The notes beneath the pieces were generated by a model, which was not told the origin of the DNA, did not search any database, and saw nothing but the letters and a program-made list of their open reading frames with translations. Below are positions 8,968-18,500 of a stretch of DNA of 64,000 nt, one piece after another (position 1 is the stretch's first letter; each line of letters begins with the position of its first letter). The position numbers and the translations under genes are program-made. The stretch is from Arcobacter suis CECT 7833 (GTDB taxonomy: Bacteria; Campylobacterota; Campylobacteria; Campylobacterales; Arcobacteraceae), in NCBI RefSeq assembly GCF_003544815.1, contig NZ_CP032100.1:1178001-1242000 (forward strand), written 5' to 3'.

Positions 8968-11900
8968 TTAAATGAATTTAAAAATTGCACCTTCCTTGCC
9001 ATTTTTTATTATCATATTTTTACCATTTTTTGATGCAATCTCTTTTGACATTTTTATTCCTAGTCCTTTAAAATCATTTTTGTTTATTTGTTCTAGTATT
9101 TCATTTTCTATATTTCCACAATTATCTTCAAATACTATTTGAGAATTTTCTATGTTTATAAATAATTTTGGATTTTGGATTTCTCTTTTTGATACTATGT
9201 TAATAGTATTTATTATAAGATTTATCCAAACTTGCATCCATTCATTTCTAATACCTTCAATTTTTACACTAAAGTCTCCATGAAAGATTATTTCTAAATT
9301 ACTATATTTTATTTTTGTATCAATAATAGTTAATGCACTTTTTATAGAATCATATACTTCAAAATTAGATATATTTGAAGATGGTTTATAATAATCTAAA
9401 AAATTTTGCATAGTTTCTGACATAAAATCTAAACTTTTTTCTATTTGATCAGTGCTTTCATCTAAAAATTTATTTGAAATCTCTTTTTTTTGTAATATTC
9501 TAGCTCTTATATTTAGATTAATATATCCAATTTTTGTAAGTGAATCTCTCCATTGATGGGATATATTTCCTATTAGGTTTCCTAATTCTGCTTTTTTATT
9601 TTGTTTAAACATTAATTCTTGATGTAATAAATTTTTTTTAATTTCTTCAGCAATTCTTTTTCTTAGTTGGTAATTCCATAATAAAATTATGGCAATTATT
9701 AGTAAGATAAGTATTAAAATGTAGATAAATATCATTAGATTTTCATTATTATCTGGGATTTTTATTGAAACATGACGGTTTATTATTTGATCTATTTCTT
9801 CGTTTGTAATCTTTTTTATTGCTTTATTTAAAATATCTTTTAAAATAGGTTCTTCTTTTATTATTCCCATTCTGAGCATATTTTTGTATTTTATTGGTTG
9901 AGCTATTATTTTAAGATTAAATAAATTCTCTTTTTTTATACTATATGCTGCAATTATTAAAGATCGAACAGTCATATCAACTTTATTATTTTCTACCAAA
10001 GAAAAAGCTTCTTGTTCTGTTTGTACTTGTACAATAGTCAGATTAGGAAAATCTTTTTCAAAAAATTCATACATGGCCGTATTTGAAGGAATAGCAATAG
10101 TTTTATTTTCTAATGATGATAAATCTTTGATTTGTGGAAATTCATTTCTTGCTATAATCACATTAGGATCTTGAAAGATAGGCTTAGTAAAAGTAAGCCA
10201 AGATTCCCTCTGCGGAGTTTGATTTAAAAAACTTAATATATCACACTTCTTTGCTTTGGAAAATTCAATACTCTCTTCCCATGTTTTTGTTGGAATAATC
10301 TTTATTTCTATCCCTAATTTTGAAGTAATTAATTTTATAATATCTGCTGCAATTCCCACATGTTTACCATCTTTATCTAATATTTCAAATGGCTCCCAGT
10401 CTGGGTCTACACACATGGTTATTACTTTTTTTGTTGATAAATAATCCTCCTCTTCCACACTAAAAGGTATTGTACTTTTTGCTCCTATATTATTTGTATT
10501 TATCCATTTTCTTTTTAATTCAAACTCTTCTTCTACTGTTATCTCTTTTTTTGCTTTATCTAAAATCTCTTGTAATAATTTATTCTCTTTATTTGTTGCT
10601 AATCCCATTGATAAATTAAATCTTTGGTCTTTTATCTCAAATGCTGGTTTTAAATTTATTATAAAATTGTTTTCTATAAAATAATTCGCAACTGCAAAAC
10701 TATCTACAAACCCATCTACTTCTTTAAATGCTAACTTTTTAAGTCCTTCTAATGAATCTTTTACTAATAATAATCTTATCTCTGGATAATACTTTTTAAA
10801 AAGTTCTTCTTCATAAAAACCTTCTATTACAGCTATAGTTTTTCCTTTAAAATCATCTAAACTTTTTAAATTATTTACTTCTTTTCTTACAAATACACTA
10901 TCCACTGCTTTTAAATAAGGTGTTGTAAAATTTAAATACTTCTCCCTATCTTCTGTCTTTGCAATATTTAACATAACATCAAGTTTATTATCTTTCATCA
11001 GTTCTAAAAAATCATTCCAATTTGGTCCTGAGATATATTCAACATTTAATCCAACTTTTAAAGCTAATAGATTCATATAATCTATTGAATAACCTGTTGC
11101 TTTTCCATTTATATTATAATTAAAAGGTGGCCAGTTTAATTCATTATGTACTTTTATAATAGAGTTTTTAATATAGTTCTTTTCTTCATTTGTTAATATA
11201 GTTTGTATTTTATTGTTTATATCAAAATAGTAGTTGTTTAATATAGTAGTAATGTCATAATCTTTATCAACTAAATCTAAATTTGTATACATATCTGCAT
11301 TTAGTTTAATTAACTCAGGAGCAATTGCTCCTATTTTAAATACATTTGTTTTAAATATCTTTTCTGTTTGATTAGCTTCAAATAATAAAGACTCTTTTGT
11401 TTTTCTTTTTGAATACTTATTATAAATTAACTCAACTATCTCTTCTTTATTTTTAAAAGCATATTCCCAACCTTTATTTGTAGCTTCAACAAAGTTTTTA
11501 ACCTTTTGCATATCAGAATTTATTACATCTTCACTTGTAAAAAGCTCAACATCATAAGAATAAATTCCAAAATTAGCTGGATTTAAAATATTGTACTTTA
11601 CTCCTAATTTATCAAGCTCATAAGGTTGTGAAGTTATAAATACACTCATAGCATCAACTTCTCCATTTACAAACTTGTCAACCTTAAAATCATGGTTTAC
11701 TAAAGTATAATCATTTGAAGTAATTCCAGCATCTTTTAATATTACCCCTAAACTTGTATGTCCCATTTCCCAATCAACAGCCATAATCTTTTTATTCTTT
11801 AAATCAGCAGGAGTTTTAATATTTGGTTTAGTAACAAGGGCAAGAGCATTTTGCTTAAAATATGAAGCAATTAAAACAACAGGTTTTTTATTGAGTTTTT

Positions 11901-12177
11901 CTAAAATCAAAGCAGAAGAAGATATTCCAAAAGTAGCATTTCCACTTAAGACTTCTTGAGTAATGTTAACACCTTCTTGAAACTCTCTTATTTCAAGCTC
12001 AAGACCAACATCTTTGTAATAACCTTTTTCAATAGCAGCATAAAACCCAGCAAACTCAAACTGATGCTTCCACTCAAGCCGTAAAGTTACTTTTTTTAAT
12101 TCATCTGTTTGGTTTGCAAATAAAAAATTATTTATTATTAGGAATATTAAAATACTTCCCTTTATTATTCTTCTCAA
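8968..12177 (-). CDS. Sensor histidine kinase with NMT1-like plus two SBP_bac_3 periplasmic domains
   Basis: 1069 residues. In order: a signal peptide; an NMT1/THI5-like substrate-binding domain (about 25-320, starting LRLEWKHQFEFAGFYAA); two type-3 solute-binding domains (about 335-560 and 585-805, each with a WPPFNY or WEPFEI motif); one membrane helix (about 815-838); a dimerisation helix with the phospho-accepting His874 in GNISHQWRDS; and a compact ATPase domain (N-box WINLIINTIN, EDNCGN, GLGIK). The TTG start is followed at once by the signal peptide. It lies 16 bases after its response regulator and is presumably its partner. The three periplasmic domains suggest sensing of small amines, amino acids or pyrimidine-like ligands; this is inference. 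Confidence 0.85.
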   Translation of the reverse strand: MRRIIKGSILIFLIINNFLFANQTDELKKVTLRLEWKHQFEFAGFYAAIEKGYYKDVGLELEIREFQEGVNITQEVLSGNATFGISSSALILEKLNKKPVVLIASYFKQNALALVTKPNIKTPADLKNKKIMAVDWEMGHTSLGVILKDAGITSNDYTLVNHDFKVDKFVNGEVDAMSVFITSQPYELDKLGVKYNILNPANFGIYSYDVELFTSEDVINSDMQKVKNFVEATNKGWEYAFKNKEEIVELIYNKYSKRKTKESLLFEANQTEKIFKTNVFKIGAIAPELIKLNADMYTNLDLVDKDYDITTILNNYYFDINNKIQTILTNEEKNYIKNSIIKVHNELNWPPFNYNINGKATGYSIDYMNLLALKVGLNVEYISGPNWNDFLELMKDNKLDVMLNIAKTEDREKYLNFTTPYLKAVDSVFVRKEVNNLKSLDDFKGKTIAVIEGFYEEELFKKYYPEIRLLLVKDSLEGLKKLAFKEVDGFVDSFAVANYFIENNFIINLKPAFEIKDQRFNLSMGLATNKENKLLQEILDKAKKEITVEEEFELKRKWINTNNIGAKSTIPFSVEEEDYLSTKKVITMCVDPDWEPFEILDKDGKHVGIAADIIKLITSKLGIEIKIIPTKTWEESIEFSKAKKCDILSFLNQTPQRESWLTFTKPIFQDPNVIIARNEFPQIKDLSSLENKTIAIPSNTAMYEFFEKDFPNLTIVQVQTEQEAFSLVENNKVDMTVRSLIIAAYSIKKENLFNLKIIAQPIKYKNMLRMGIIKEEPILKDILNKAIKKITNEEIDQIINRHVSIKIPDNNENLMIFIYILILILLIIAIILLWNYQLRKRIAEEIKKNLLHQELMFKQNKKAELGNLIGNISHQWRDSLTKIGYINLNIRARILQKKEISNKFLDESTDQIEKSLDFMSETMQNFLDYYKPSSNISNFEVYDSIKSALTIIDTKIKYSNLEIIFHGDFSVKIEGIRNEWMQVWINLIINTINIVSKREIQNPKLFINIENSQIVFEDNCGNIENEILEQINKNDFKGLGIKMSKEIASKNGKNMIIKNGKEGAIFKFI

Positions 12178-12193
12178 TTTCTCTTCTTTTTAT

Positions 12194-12868
12194 TTAGATT
12201 ATCATTTTATAACCAATATCAGGAATAGTATATAAAAAATTCTTACCAAATCTTTTTCTTATTCTTAATATAAAGTTATTTAAGGCACTATCACTCATAG
12301 GTTCATATTCATAAACAAATTTTATAAACATATCTTTAGTAATTATTCTTTTTTTATTTTCACATAACATTTCAAAAAAAAGAATCTCTTTTTTATTTAG
12401 TTCATAAATTTCATTAGTTTTTATAATTCTTTTTAGCTCTTTATCATATTTGAAACCATCTTTTAATTCTACTATTGCTTGATTATTAAATTTTATTTTA
12501 TTTTCACATTTTTCAAAAGCTTCCATTAAAGCTTTAAAATTTATAGGTTTAAGTAAATAGGCACTTAAATTTAGTGACATAGCCTTAAATAATAAATCTT
12601 CATCTTTATAACCTGAAAGTATAAGTATTGGTATTTCATTGTTTGTTTTTCTAATTTCTTCTATAAAATCTAATCCAGATTCTTTTTTTAGATGAATATC
12701 TGAGATTATTAAATCAATGTTTTCATTTTCCAAAATCTTGAATGCTTCTTTTATATTTTTTGCTACAAAAGTTGTTTTTACAAACATATTAAATAAAGAT
12801 ATAGCATTTTCTATAAATTCATCGCTATCTTCTAAAAGTAAAAGATTTTTATCTCCTAAAAACTTCAT
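12194..12868 (-). CDS. OmpR/PhoB-type response regulator
   Basis: 224 residues. The receiver domain (1-115) has the acidic pocket LLEDSD and the phospho-acceptor Asp57 in LIISDIHL, with the conserved lysine in LLKPI. The C-terminal winged-helix DNA-binding domain ends with FLYTIPDIGYKMII. It is first in the minus-strand row with the giant sensor kinase. It is transcribed divergently from the TolC-adaptor-surface protein operon, with the shared 158-base gap carrying a phased direct repeat, so control of that operon is a reasonable inference. Confidence 0.9.
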   Translation of the reverse strand: MKFLGDKNLLLLEDSDEFIENAISLFNMFVKTTFVAKNIKEAFKILENENIDLIISDIHLKKESGLDFIEEIRKTNNEIPILILSGYKDEDLLFKAMSLNLSAYLLKPINFKALMEAFEKCENKIKFNNQAIVELKDGFKYDKELKRIIKTNEIYELNKKEILFFEMLCENKKRIITKDMFIKFVYEYEPMSDSALNNFILRIRKRFGKNFLYTIPDIGYKMII

Positions 12869-12910
12869 TTTTCACCTTGTTGTTATTTTACTTAAATTTT
12901 GAGAAATAAT

Positions 12911-12916
12911 ATTATA
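12911..12916 (-). promoter_or_regulatory. Probable -10 of the response regulator operon
   Basis: ATTATA on the plus strand reads TATAAT on the minus strand. It would start the transcript near 12904, giving a leader of about 36 bases. Confidence 0.5.
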
Positions 12917-12921
12917 TACAA

Positions 12922-12939
12922 ATCTCATTCGTATCTCAT
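12922..12939. promoter_or_regulatory. 11-bp-phased direct repeat, candidate response-regulator operator
   Basis: ATCTCAT occurs twice (12922-12928 and 12933-12939), exactly 11 bases apart. This is the head-to-tail geometry used by OmpR/PhoB-type regulators. It lies between two candidate -10 elements: 12911-12916 toward the regulator and 12955-12960 (TATAAG) toward the tolC-like gene. Confidence 0.5.
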
Positions 12940-12979
12940 AATTTAACTTAAGTTTATAAGAATTAAGATTTTATTGAGA

Positions 12980-12996
12980 ATAATAAATGTTATTAT
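12980..12996. promoter_or_regulatory. 17-bp palindrome upstream of the secretion operon
   Basis: Arms ATAATAA and TTATTAT flank ATG. It lies 30 bases before the tolC-like start codon. It resembles a loose Fur-type site but could be a chance feature in AT-rich DNA. Confidence 0.3.
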
Positions 12997-13026
12997 CTTT
13001 TAAACAAGAAAAAATAAGGGCTAAAT

Positions 13027-14841
13027 ATGTTGAAAAAAGTTTCTAGAAGTATAGTTATTTCTGTTGTTGCTTCTTTTGTAATAACAGGTTGTGCAGTAAC
13101 TCCTGAACCTATGTTAAAAGAAGATGTTAAAAAACAAGTTGAAAAAGATTTATCTGTTTTAAGTGAAGTGGTTCAACCCGTAACAAAAGCTATTTCATTA
13201 GATGAAGCAATACAAAGAGGACTTGACCATAATTTAACAAAAAAAGTAAAAGTACTTGAAAGTGCATTATCTCAACAACAATTAGATTTGGTATATTATG
13301 ATATGTTACCAAGTCTTACAACTGCTGCTGGATATTCTGAAAGAAATAATTATGCTGCAAGTGCAAGTACATCATTCATAAATGGAGAACCACAACCTTT
13401 AGGTTCAAATCCTTCATATTCAGTTTCTCAAGAAAAAGAAAGAGTTACAGGTGATATAACATTTGGATGGAATATTTTAGATTTTGGATTATCTTATGTT
13501 AGAGCTCAACAACAAGCTGATAAATTTTTAATTGCAAAAGAAAAAGAGAAAAAAGTAGAACATAATCTTACTCAAGAAATAAGAAGAGCATATTATCAAG
13601 CGGTTTCTTCACAAGATTTATTAAAAAGAATTCAACCTATGATGGCTGAAGTTACAAAAGCTTTAGATGATTCTAAACAAGTACAAAACCAAAGAGTTGG
13701 AAAAACTCCAATGGAATCATTATCTTATCAAAGAGAATTACTTGATATTTTAAGATCACTACATACTTTAGAGAGTAGTTTAATTTCTGCAAAAGTAGAA
13801 TTAGCAGAATTAATGGGATTAAAACCAGGAATAGAGTTTGAATTAGCAGATAAAGTTGAAAAAGATTATCAAATTCCAGAACTTAATATGAGTCTTGAAA
13901 CAATGGAAGTTTTAGCTTTAGAAAATAGACCAGAATTAGCTGAAAGTAGATACCAAGAAAGAATCTCTGAAAAAGAATTAACAGCTGCAAAATTAAAAAT
14001 GTTACCAGGAATTAATTTAAGCACTTCATTATCTTACGAAAATAGTGACTATTTATTAAATAATGATTGGTATTCTTATGGTGCTAATGTTTCTTGGAAT
14101 TTATTAAATGTTTTTAAAGCAAGTACAAATAATAAAGTTGCAAAAACACAAATTGAAGTTGCAAAAGAACAAAAATTAGCTTTATCAATGGCTGTATTAT
14201 CACAAGTACATTTATCTATAGTTAAATTTAATCAAGCTAAAAAAGAGTATTTATTATCTAAAGATTATTTGACTGTTGCCGATGATATTTATACTTTAAC
14301 ACAAGTTGAAAATGATTTAAATGTTAATGGAAGATTGATTTTAATTAAAGAAAAATTGAACAATATTTTAGCAACTCTTAGATATTCATCTTCATATGCT
14401 AATGTTCAAAATAGTTATGGAAGAATTTTTGCTTCATTAGGTATTGATGATAAAAATAGTTCTAAAGTATTAGTAAAAGAAGAAGTTCAAAAAGTAGAAC
14501 AAAACCAAAATTCTGCACCAGTTTTAGAAGTTAATGAAGCAGAAGAACAAAATGTAGTTCAAGATACTATAACCGAAACTTCTATTTTACCAGTTGTAAA
14601 AGCTGAACAAACTCCTAAAAAAACTCAAACAAAAATTGATGATAGTTTTTATAATAGGAATTTTTATGATTCAAAAATTAAAATACATACAGGTGAAACA
14701 CTTTTAATTAATGGAAATAAATATGTTGTAAAAAAATCTGATGACATATCAAAAATTGCAAAAGACAATAAAGTATCAGTAAAAGCTATAGTTATAGAAA
14801 ATTATTGGTTAGTTGAAAATAACAGAGTTAAGTTTAAATAA
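13027..14841 (+). CDS. TolC-family outer-membrane lipoprotein with LysM-like C-terminus
   Basis: 604 residues. A lipoprotein signal with lipobox VITGC (Cys22) leads into two outer-membrane-efflux-protein repeats (about 55-270 and 280-480) with the usual long helices, such as the AQQQADKFLIAKEKEKKVEHN region. This predicts a trimeric outer-membrane channel-tunnel. A low-complexity acidic linker (about 485-540) ends in a LysM-like module (KYVVKKSDDISKIAKDNKVS), which is unusual for TolC and could anchor it to peptidoglycan. It is first in a same-strand row with an adaptor gene 11 bases downstream and the giant surface protein next. It is therefore probably the exit duct for that protein. RBS AAGGG lies upstream. 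Confidence 0.85.
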   Translation: MLKKVSRSIVISVVASFVITGCAVTPEPMLKEDVKKQVEKDLSVLSEVVQPVTKAISLDEAIQRGLDHNLTKKVKVLESALSQQQLDLVYYDMLPSLTTAAGYSERNNYAASASTSFINGEPQPLGSNPSYSVSQEKERVTGDITFGWNILDFGLSYVRAQQQADKFLIAKEKEKKVEHNLTQEIRRAYYQAVSSQDLLKRIQPMMAEVTKALDDSKQVQNQRVGKTPMESLSYQRELLDILRSLHTLESSLISAKVELAELMGLKPGIEFELADKVEKDYQIPELNMSLETMEVLALENRPELAESRYQERISEKELTAAKLKMLPGINLSTSLSYENSDYLLNNDWYSYGANVSWNLLNVFKASTNNKVAKTQIEVAKEQKLALSMAVLSQVHLSIVKFNQAKKEYLLSKDYLTVADDIYTLTQVENDLNVNGRLILIKEKLNNILATLRYSSSYANVQNSYGRIFASLGIDDKNSSKVLVKEEVQKVEQNQNSAPVLEVNEAEEQNVVQDTITETSILPVVKAEQTPKKTQTKIDDSFYNRNFYDSKIKIHTGETLLINGNKYVVKKSDDISKIAKDNKVSVKAIVIENYWLVENNRVKFK

Positions 14842-14852
14842 AAGGTTATTTA

Positions 14853-15572
14853 ATGAAAAAATTTCTAAGTTTTGTTTTGATGGTTTCTTATTTATATGCA
14901 AATGATGATTTCTCAGCAAGAGCTGTAATTCTTTCACTTGATAGGACTGTTTTATCTAGTGAAATAGCTGGTGAAATAATCGAACTTTCAAAAAGTGAAG
15001 GTGATTCTTTTAAAAAAGGAGACACTTTAATAAAAATTGATTGTTCTGTTTATAAAGCTCAAAAAAGAAAAATTGAAGTTGAAAAAGAGATTTCAAAACT
15101 TCAACTTGAGAAAAATAAAAAATTAGATACTTATGGTTCAATTGGTACTTTTGAAATACAAATTTCTCAAGAAAACTACAATAAACAACAAGCTGAAAAT
15201 GATATTGCAGCGATAAATGTATCAAGATGTAGTATTCAAGCACCTTTTGATGGAAGAGTTGCTTCTAAAAAAGTATCAAAACACCAAAGTATTAAACCAC
15301 AAGATGAACTTTTAGAAATTGTAAGTATAGATAATCTTGAAGCTAGAGTTGTTGTACCATCTTCTTGGCTTGTTTGGCTAAAAAGAGGTATGGAATTTGA
15401 TTTAATGATTGATGAAACGAAAACAAAAATTAAAGCTCAAGTTGTACAGCTAGATTCAGTTGTTGATCCAACAAGTCAATCTTTATCTATTAGAGCAAAA
15501 TTAATAAAACCATTTGAAAATATAATTCCAGGTATGAGTGCAACCGCAATTTTCTACCAACAAAAAAACTAA
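14853..15572 (+). CDS. Periplasmic adaptor (HlyD/RND-type membrane fusion protein), short
   Basis: 239 residues. The signal peptide ends near YLYANDD. A split lipoyl half-motif (SSEIAGEIIELSKSEGDSFKKGDTLIKID and IQAPFDGRVASKKVSKHQ) brackets a short coiled-coil hairpin, and a beta-barrel domain follows (DNLEARVVVPSSWL, MSATAIFY at the end). It has no membrane helix beyond the signal. Such adaptors link an inner-membrane partner to a TolC duct. No RND pump or ABC ATPase is next to it, so its inner-membrane partners are probably the two HlyD-fused proteins at 22.8-26.2 kb. It starts 11 bases after the tolC-like gene. Confidence 0.85.
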   Translation: MKKFLSFVLMVSYLYANDDFSARAVILSLDRTVLSSEIAGEIIELSKSEGDSFKKGDTLIKIDCSVYKAQKRKIEVEKEISKLQLEKNKKLDTYGSIGTFEIQISQENYNKQQAENDIAAINVSRCSIQAPFDGRVASKKVSKHQSIKPQDELLEIVSIDNLEARVVVPSSWLVWLKRGMEFDLMIDETKTKIKAQVVQLDSVVDPTSQSLSIRAKLIKPFENIIPGMSATAIFYQQKN

Positions 15573-15588
15573 TATCAAGGACTAAGTC

Positions 15589-18500
15589 ATGAAAAAAGTA
15601 AATAAGAAAAAACCTATAATTAGTGCTTTAGAGCAAAGAATACTTTTTGATGGAGCTGCTGTTGCAACGGCTGTTGATGTACTTGATAATAGTAGTTTTA
15701 GCTCAAGTTCAAATGATGCCACAACTAACAATGATGTTACGAGTAATAATGCTGAAAATAGTGTTCATGGTGTACAAGCTACTCAAAGTTTTGAAAGAGA
15801 TAGAAGAGAAGTTGCCTTTGTAGATTCTTCTGTTGAAGATTTTCAAACTTTAGTTGATGGAATAAAAGATGGTGTTGAAATTTTTGTTTTTGATGGAAGT
15901 AAAGGTGGAGTTGATCAAATAGCTTCTATTTTAGAAAAAGAAACAAATATTGATGCTATACACATTTTATCACATGGAAGCACAGGTGAAATTACCCTTG
16001 GAACTGATAAATTAAATGGTGATACTTTAGATGATTATAATGAACAATTACAAATAATAAAAGATTCATTATCTGAAAATGGAGATATTTTACTTTATGG
16101 TTGTAATGTGGCAAAAGATGGAAGTGGACAAGAATTTATTGAAGCACTTGCAAATTTAACACAAGCAGATATTTCAGCATCTGATGATATTACAGGTGAT
16201 TCTGCTTTAGGTGGAGATTGGAATTTAGAAGTTAGTAATGGTAATATTGAGACTAATGTAATCAATGTTAATACTTTTTCAGGAGAATTAGGTACCCCTT
16301 CTATTACAAATTTAAATAATATGACTTATATTGAACAATCGTCAGCCACTGTAATTGATAGTAATATTTCAATTACTAATGGTGGAAGTTATGATGGAAA
16401 ATATATAGAATTTTCTATTTCTAGTGCAAAATCTACAGAATCTTTAACGTTAACTAATGCTGCTAATGTAAATGCTTCTGGAGCTATTTCTTTTGTTGGT
16501 TCTTCTGTATATTTGGGTAATGGTACTAGTAGAGATATTATCGGAAGTATTGATTCTACATATAATGGATTAAATGGTCAGAATTTAAGAATTAATTTTG
16601 TAAGTGCTTTTACTAATCCAAGTTTTGAAACAGGAAATATTACTGGTTGGACATCAATGAATCAAATGATAAATTTAGGTGTTACATCAATTGCTGGATT
16701 TGTTTCTCAAGATACTAGTACTTATTCAGATAATGCAAATTCTGGTGGAAATGATGATGATGTACCTTCTGCAACATATAATACGACAGTTTCTAATACT
16801 ACAACTAGTAGTGGTTCATATTCTTTACAATTAACTAGTAGCATGACAACATTGAATGGTTATGATGTTGTTCATGGACCAGCTGTGTATAGTGATGTAT
16901 TTGAAGCATCAGCAGGAGATGTTATTTATTTTGACTGGAGAGCTTATGCTGGTGGTGATGATTTTGATGCTTTTGGATATATAGTTAATACAACTACTGG
17001 TGCTCAAATAGAAGTATTAGATGCAACGGGAGGTTCAAATACTGATTGGACAACAAAAGCAACAACAATTTCAACAGCTGGAACTTATAGATTTGTTTTT
17101 GTTAATGGTACTTATGATGCCTCAGGAGGACAAGCTGCTGGAGGAACATTGTATATTGACAATGTAAGAGTATTTGGAAGTAAAGTTAATGATAGTGTAG
17201 TAAGTACTATTTCTAGTCAAATTGCATATTCAAATACGTCTGATAATCCTGATGCAACAAGAACATATACTATTACAGCAGTTGATTCAAATGGTTTATC
17301 ATCTTCAGCCTCAAGTACAATTAATATCACAGCCGTAAATGATCCTCTTACCGTAACAGTTAGTAATACTTCAAATGGATTTACAGAAACAACAAATATG
17401 AATCATCAATCTTTAAGTCAATCAGGTACTATAAGCTTTAACGATGTTGATAACAATGTTACTATATCTCATGCTTCAAATAGTATTACTTGGAGTGGAG
17501 GAACATTGGATACAACTCTTGCTAATACTTTAATTAATGGATTTACAACTTCAATAACAGATGGTACTCATTCAGGAAATGGAACTTGGGCTTATAATGT
17601 AGCAGATGTTGATTTGAATTTTTTATCAGAAGGTGAAACAATCACATTTAGTTATACAGTAACTGCAATTGCTGGAAGTGAAACAATAACTAGAACTATA
17701 AATTTTACAATAACAGGAACTAATGATGCTCCTGTATTTGGAACAATAGTTCCAACAAATCCTGTAATAGAAGCTCCAACTGTTGGAAATACAAGTCCTA
17801 GTGCAGGAATAGAAGTATTTAATAATGGTTCATTAAGATTTGGTAATGGTTCAATAGATTCAGTAAATGCAAGTACAGGTATGTTAGAACAACCTTTTTA
17901 TTACAAAGATGGAGCTTGGTACCAATTAACATTTAGTACATATCAATTAAATATGGCTATTGCTGCTGATTATAATAATGGAAGTGCTAAAACAGATGTG
18001 GATTGGAATCTTGAGGGTACAGTAAATCTGACACCAACTTTTACAAATACAAACGTTGATAATTCAGGTTTTAATACAGCCACAGGTACAGGAACAATTG
18101 TTTGGACAGGTGAAATAACAGTTGGAACAGCTCATTTAAAAGTTACAAATGTATATACATTAACTGCTGATTCACAATTTATTAAAGCAAATACATATAT
18201 AAAAAATATTGGAAGTACTTCTACTGAGAATCTTAGATTTTGGGTTGGAACAAGAGATGATTATGTAGCTGGAAGTGATAGTCCTGCAAAACAAAAAGGA
18301 AATATTGTAGATGGTGAATTTACAATGACTTCAAATGCAAATGAACAAGCAAAAGCTATAAAAGTTTACACAGGAGATGGTGCAAATGCAACTGCCGTAT
18401 TATTTTATTCTACAAATGAAAACGTAAATACAGTTATTGCACCAGGATATGGTTGGAGTACATCAAATCAATATGCGCCAGGAATAGATCCTTTAAATTC

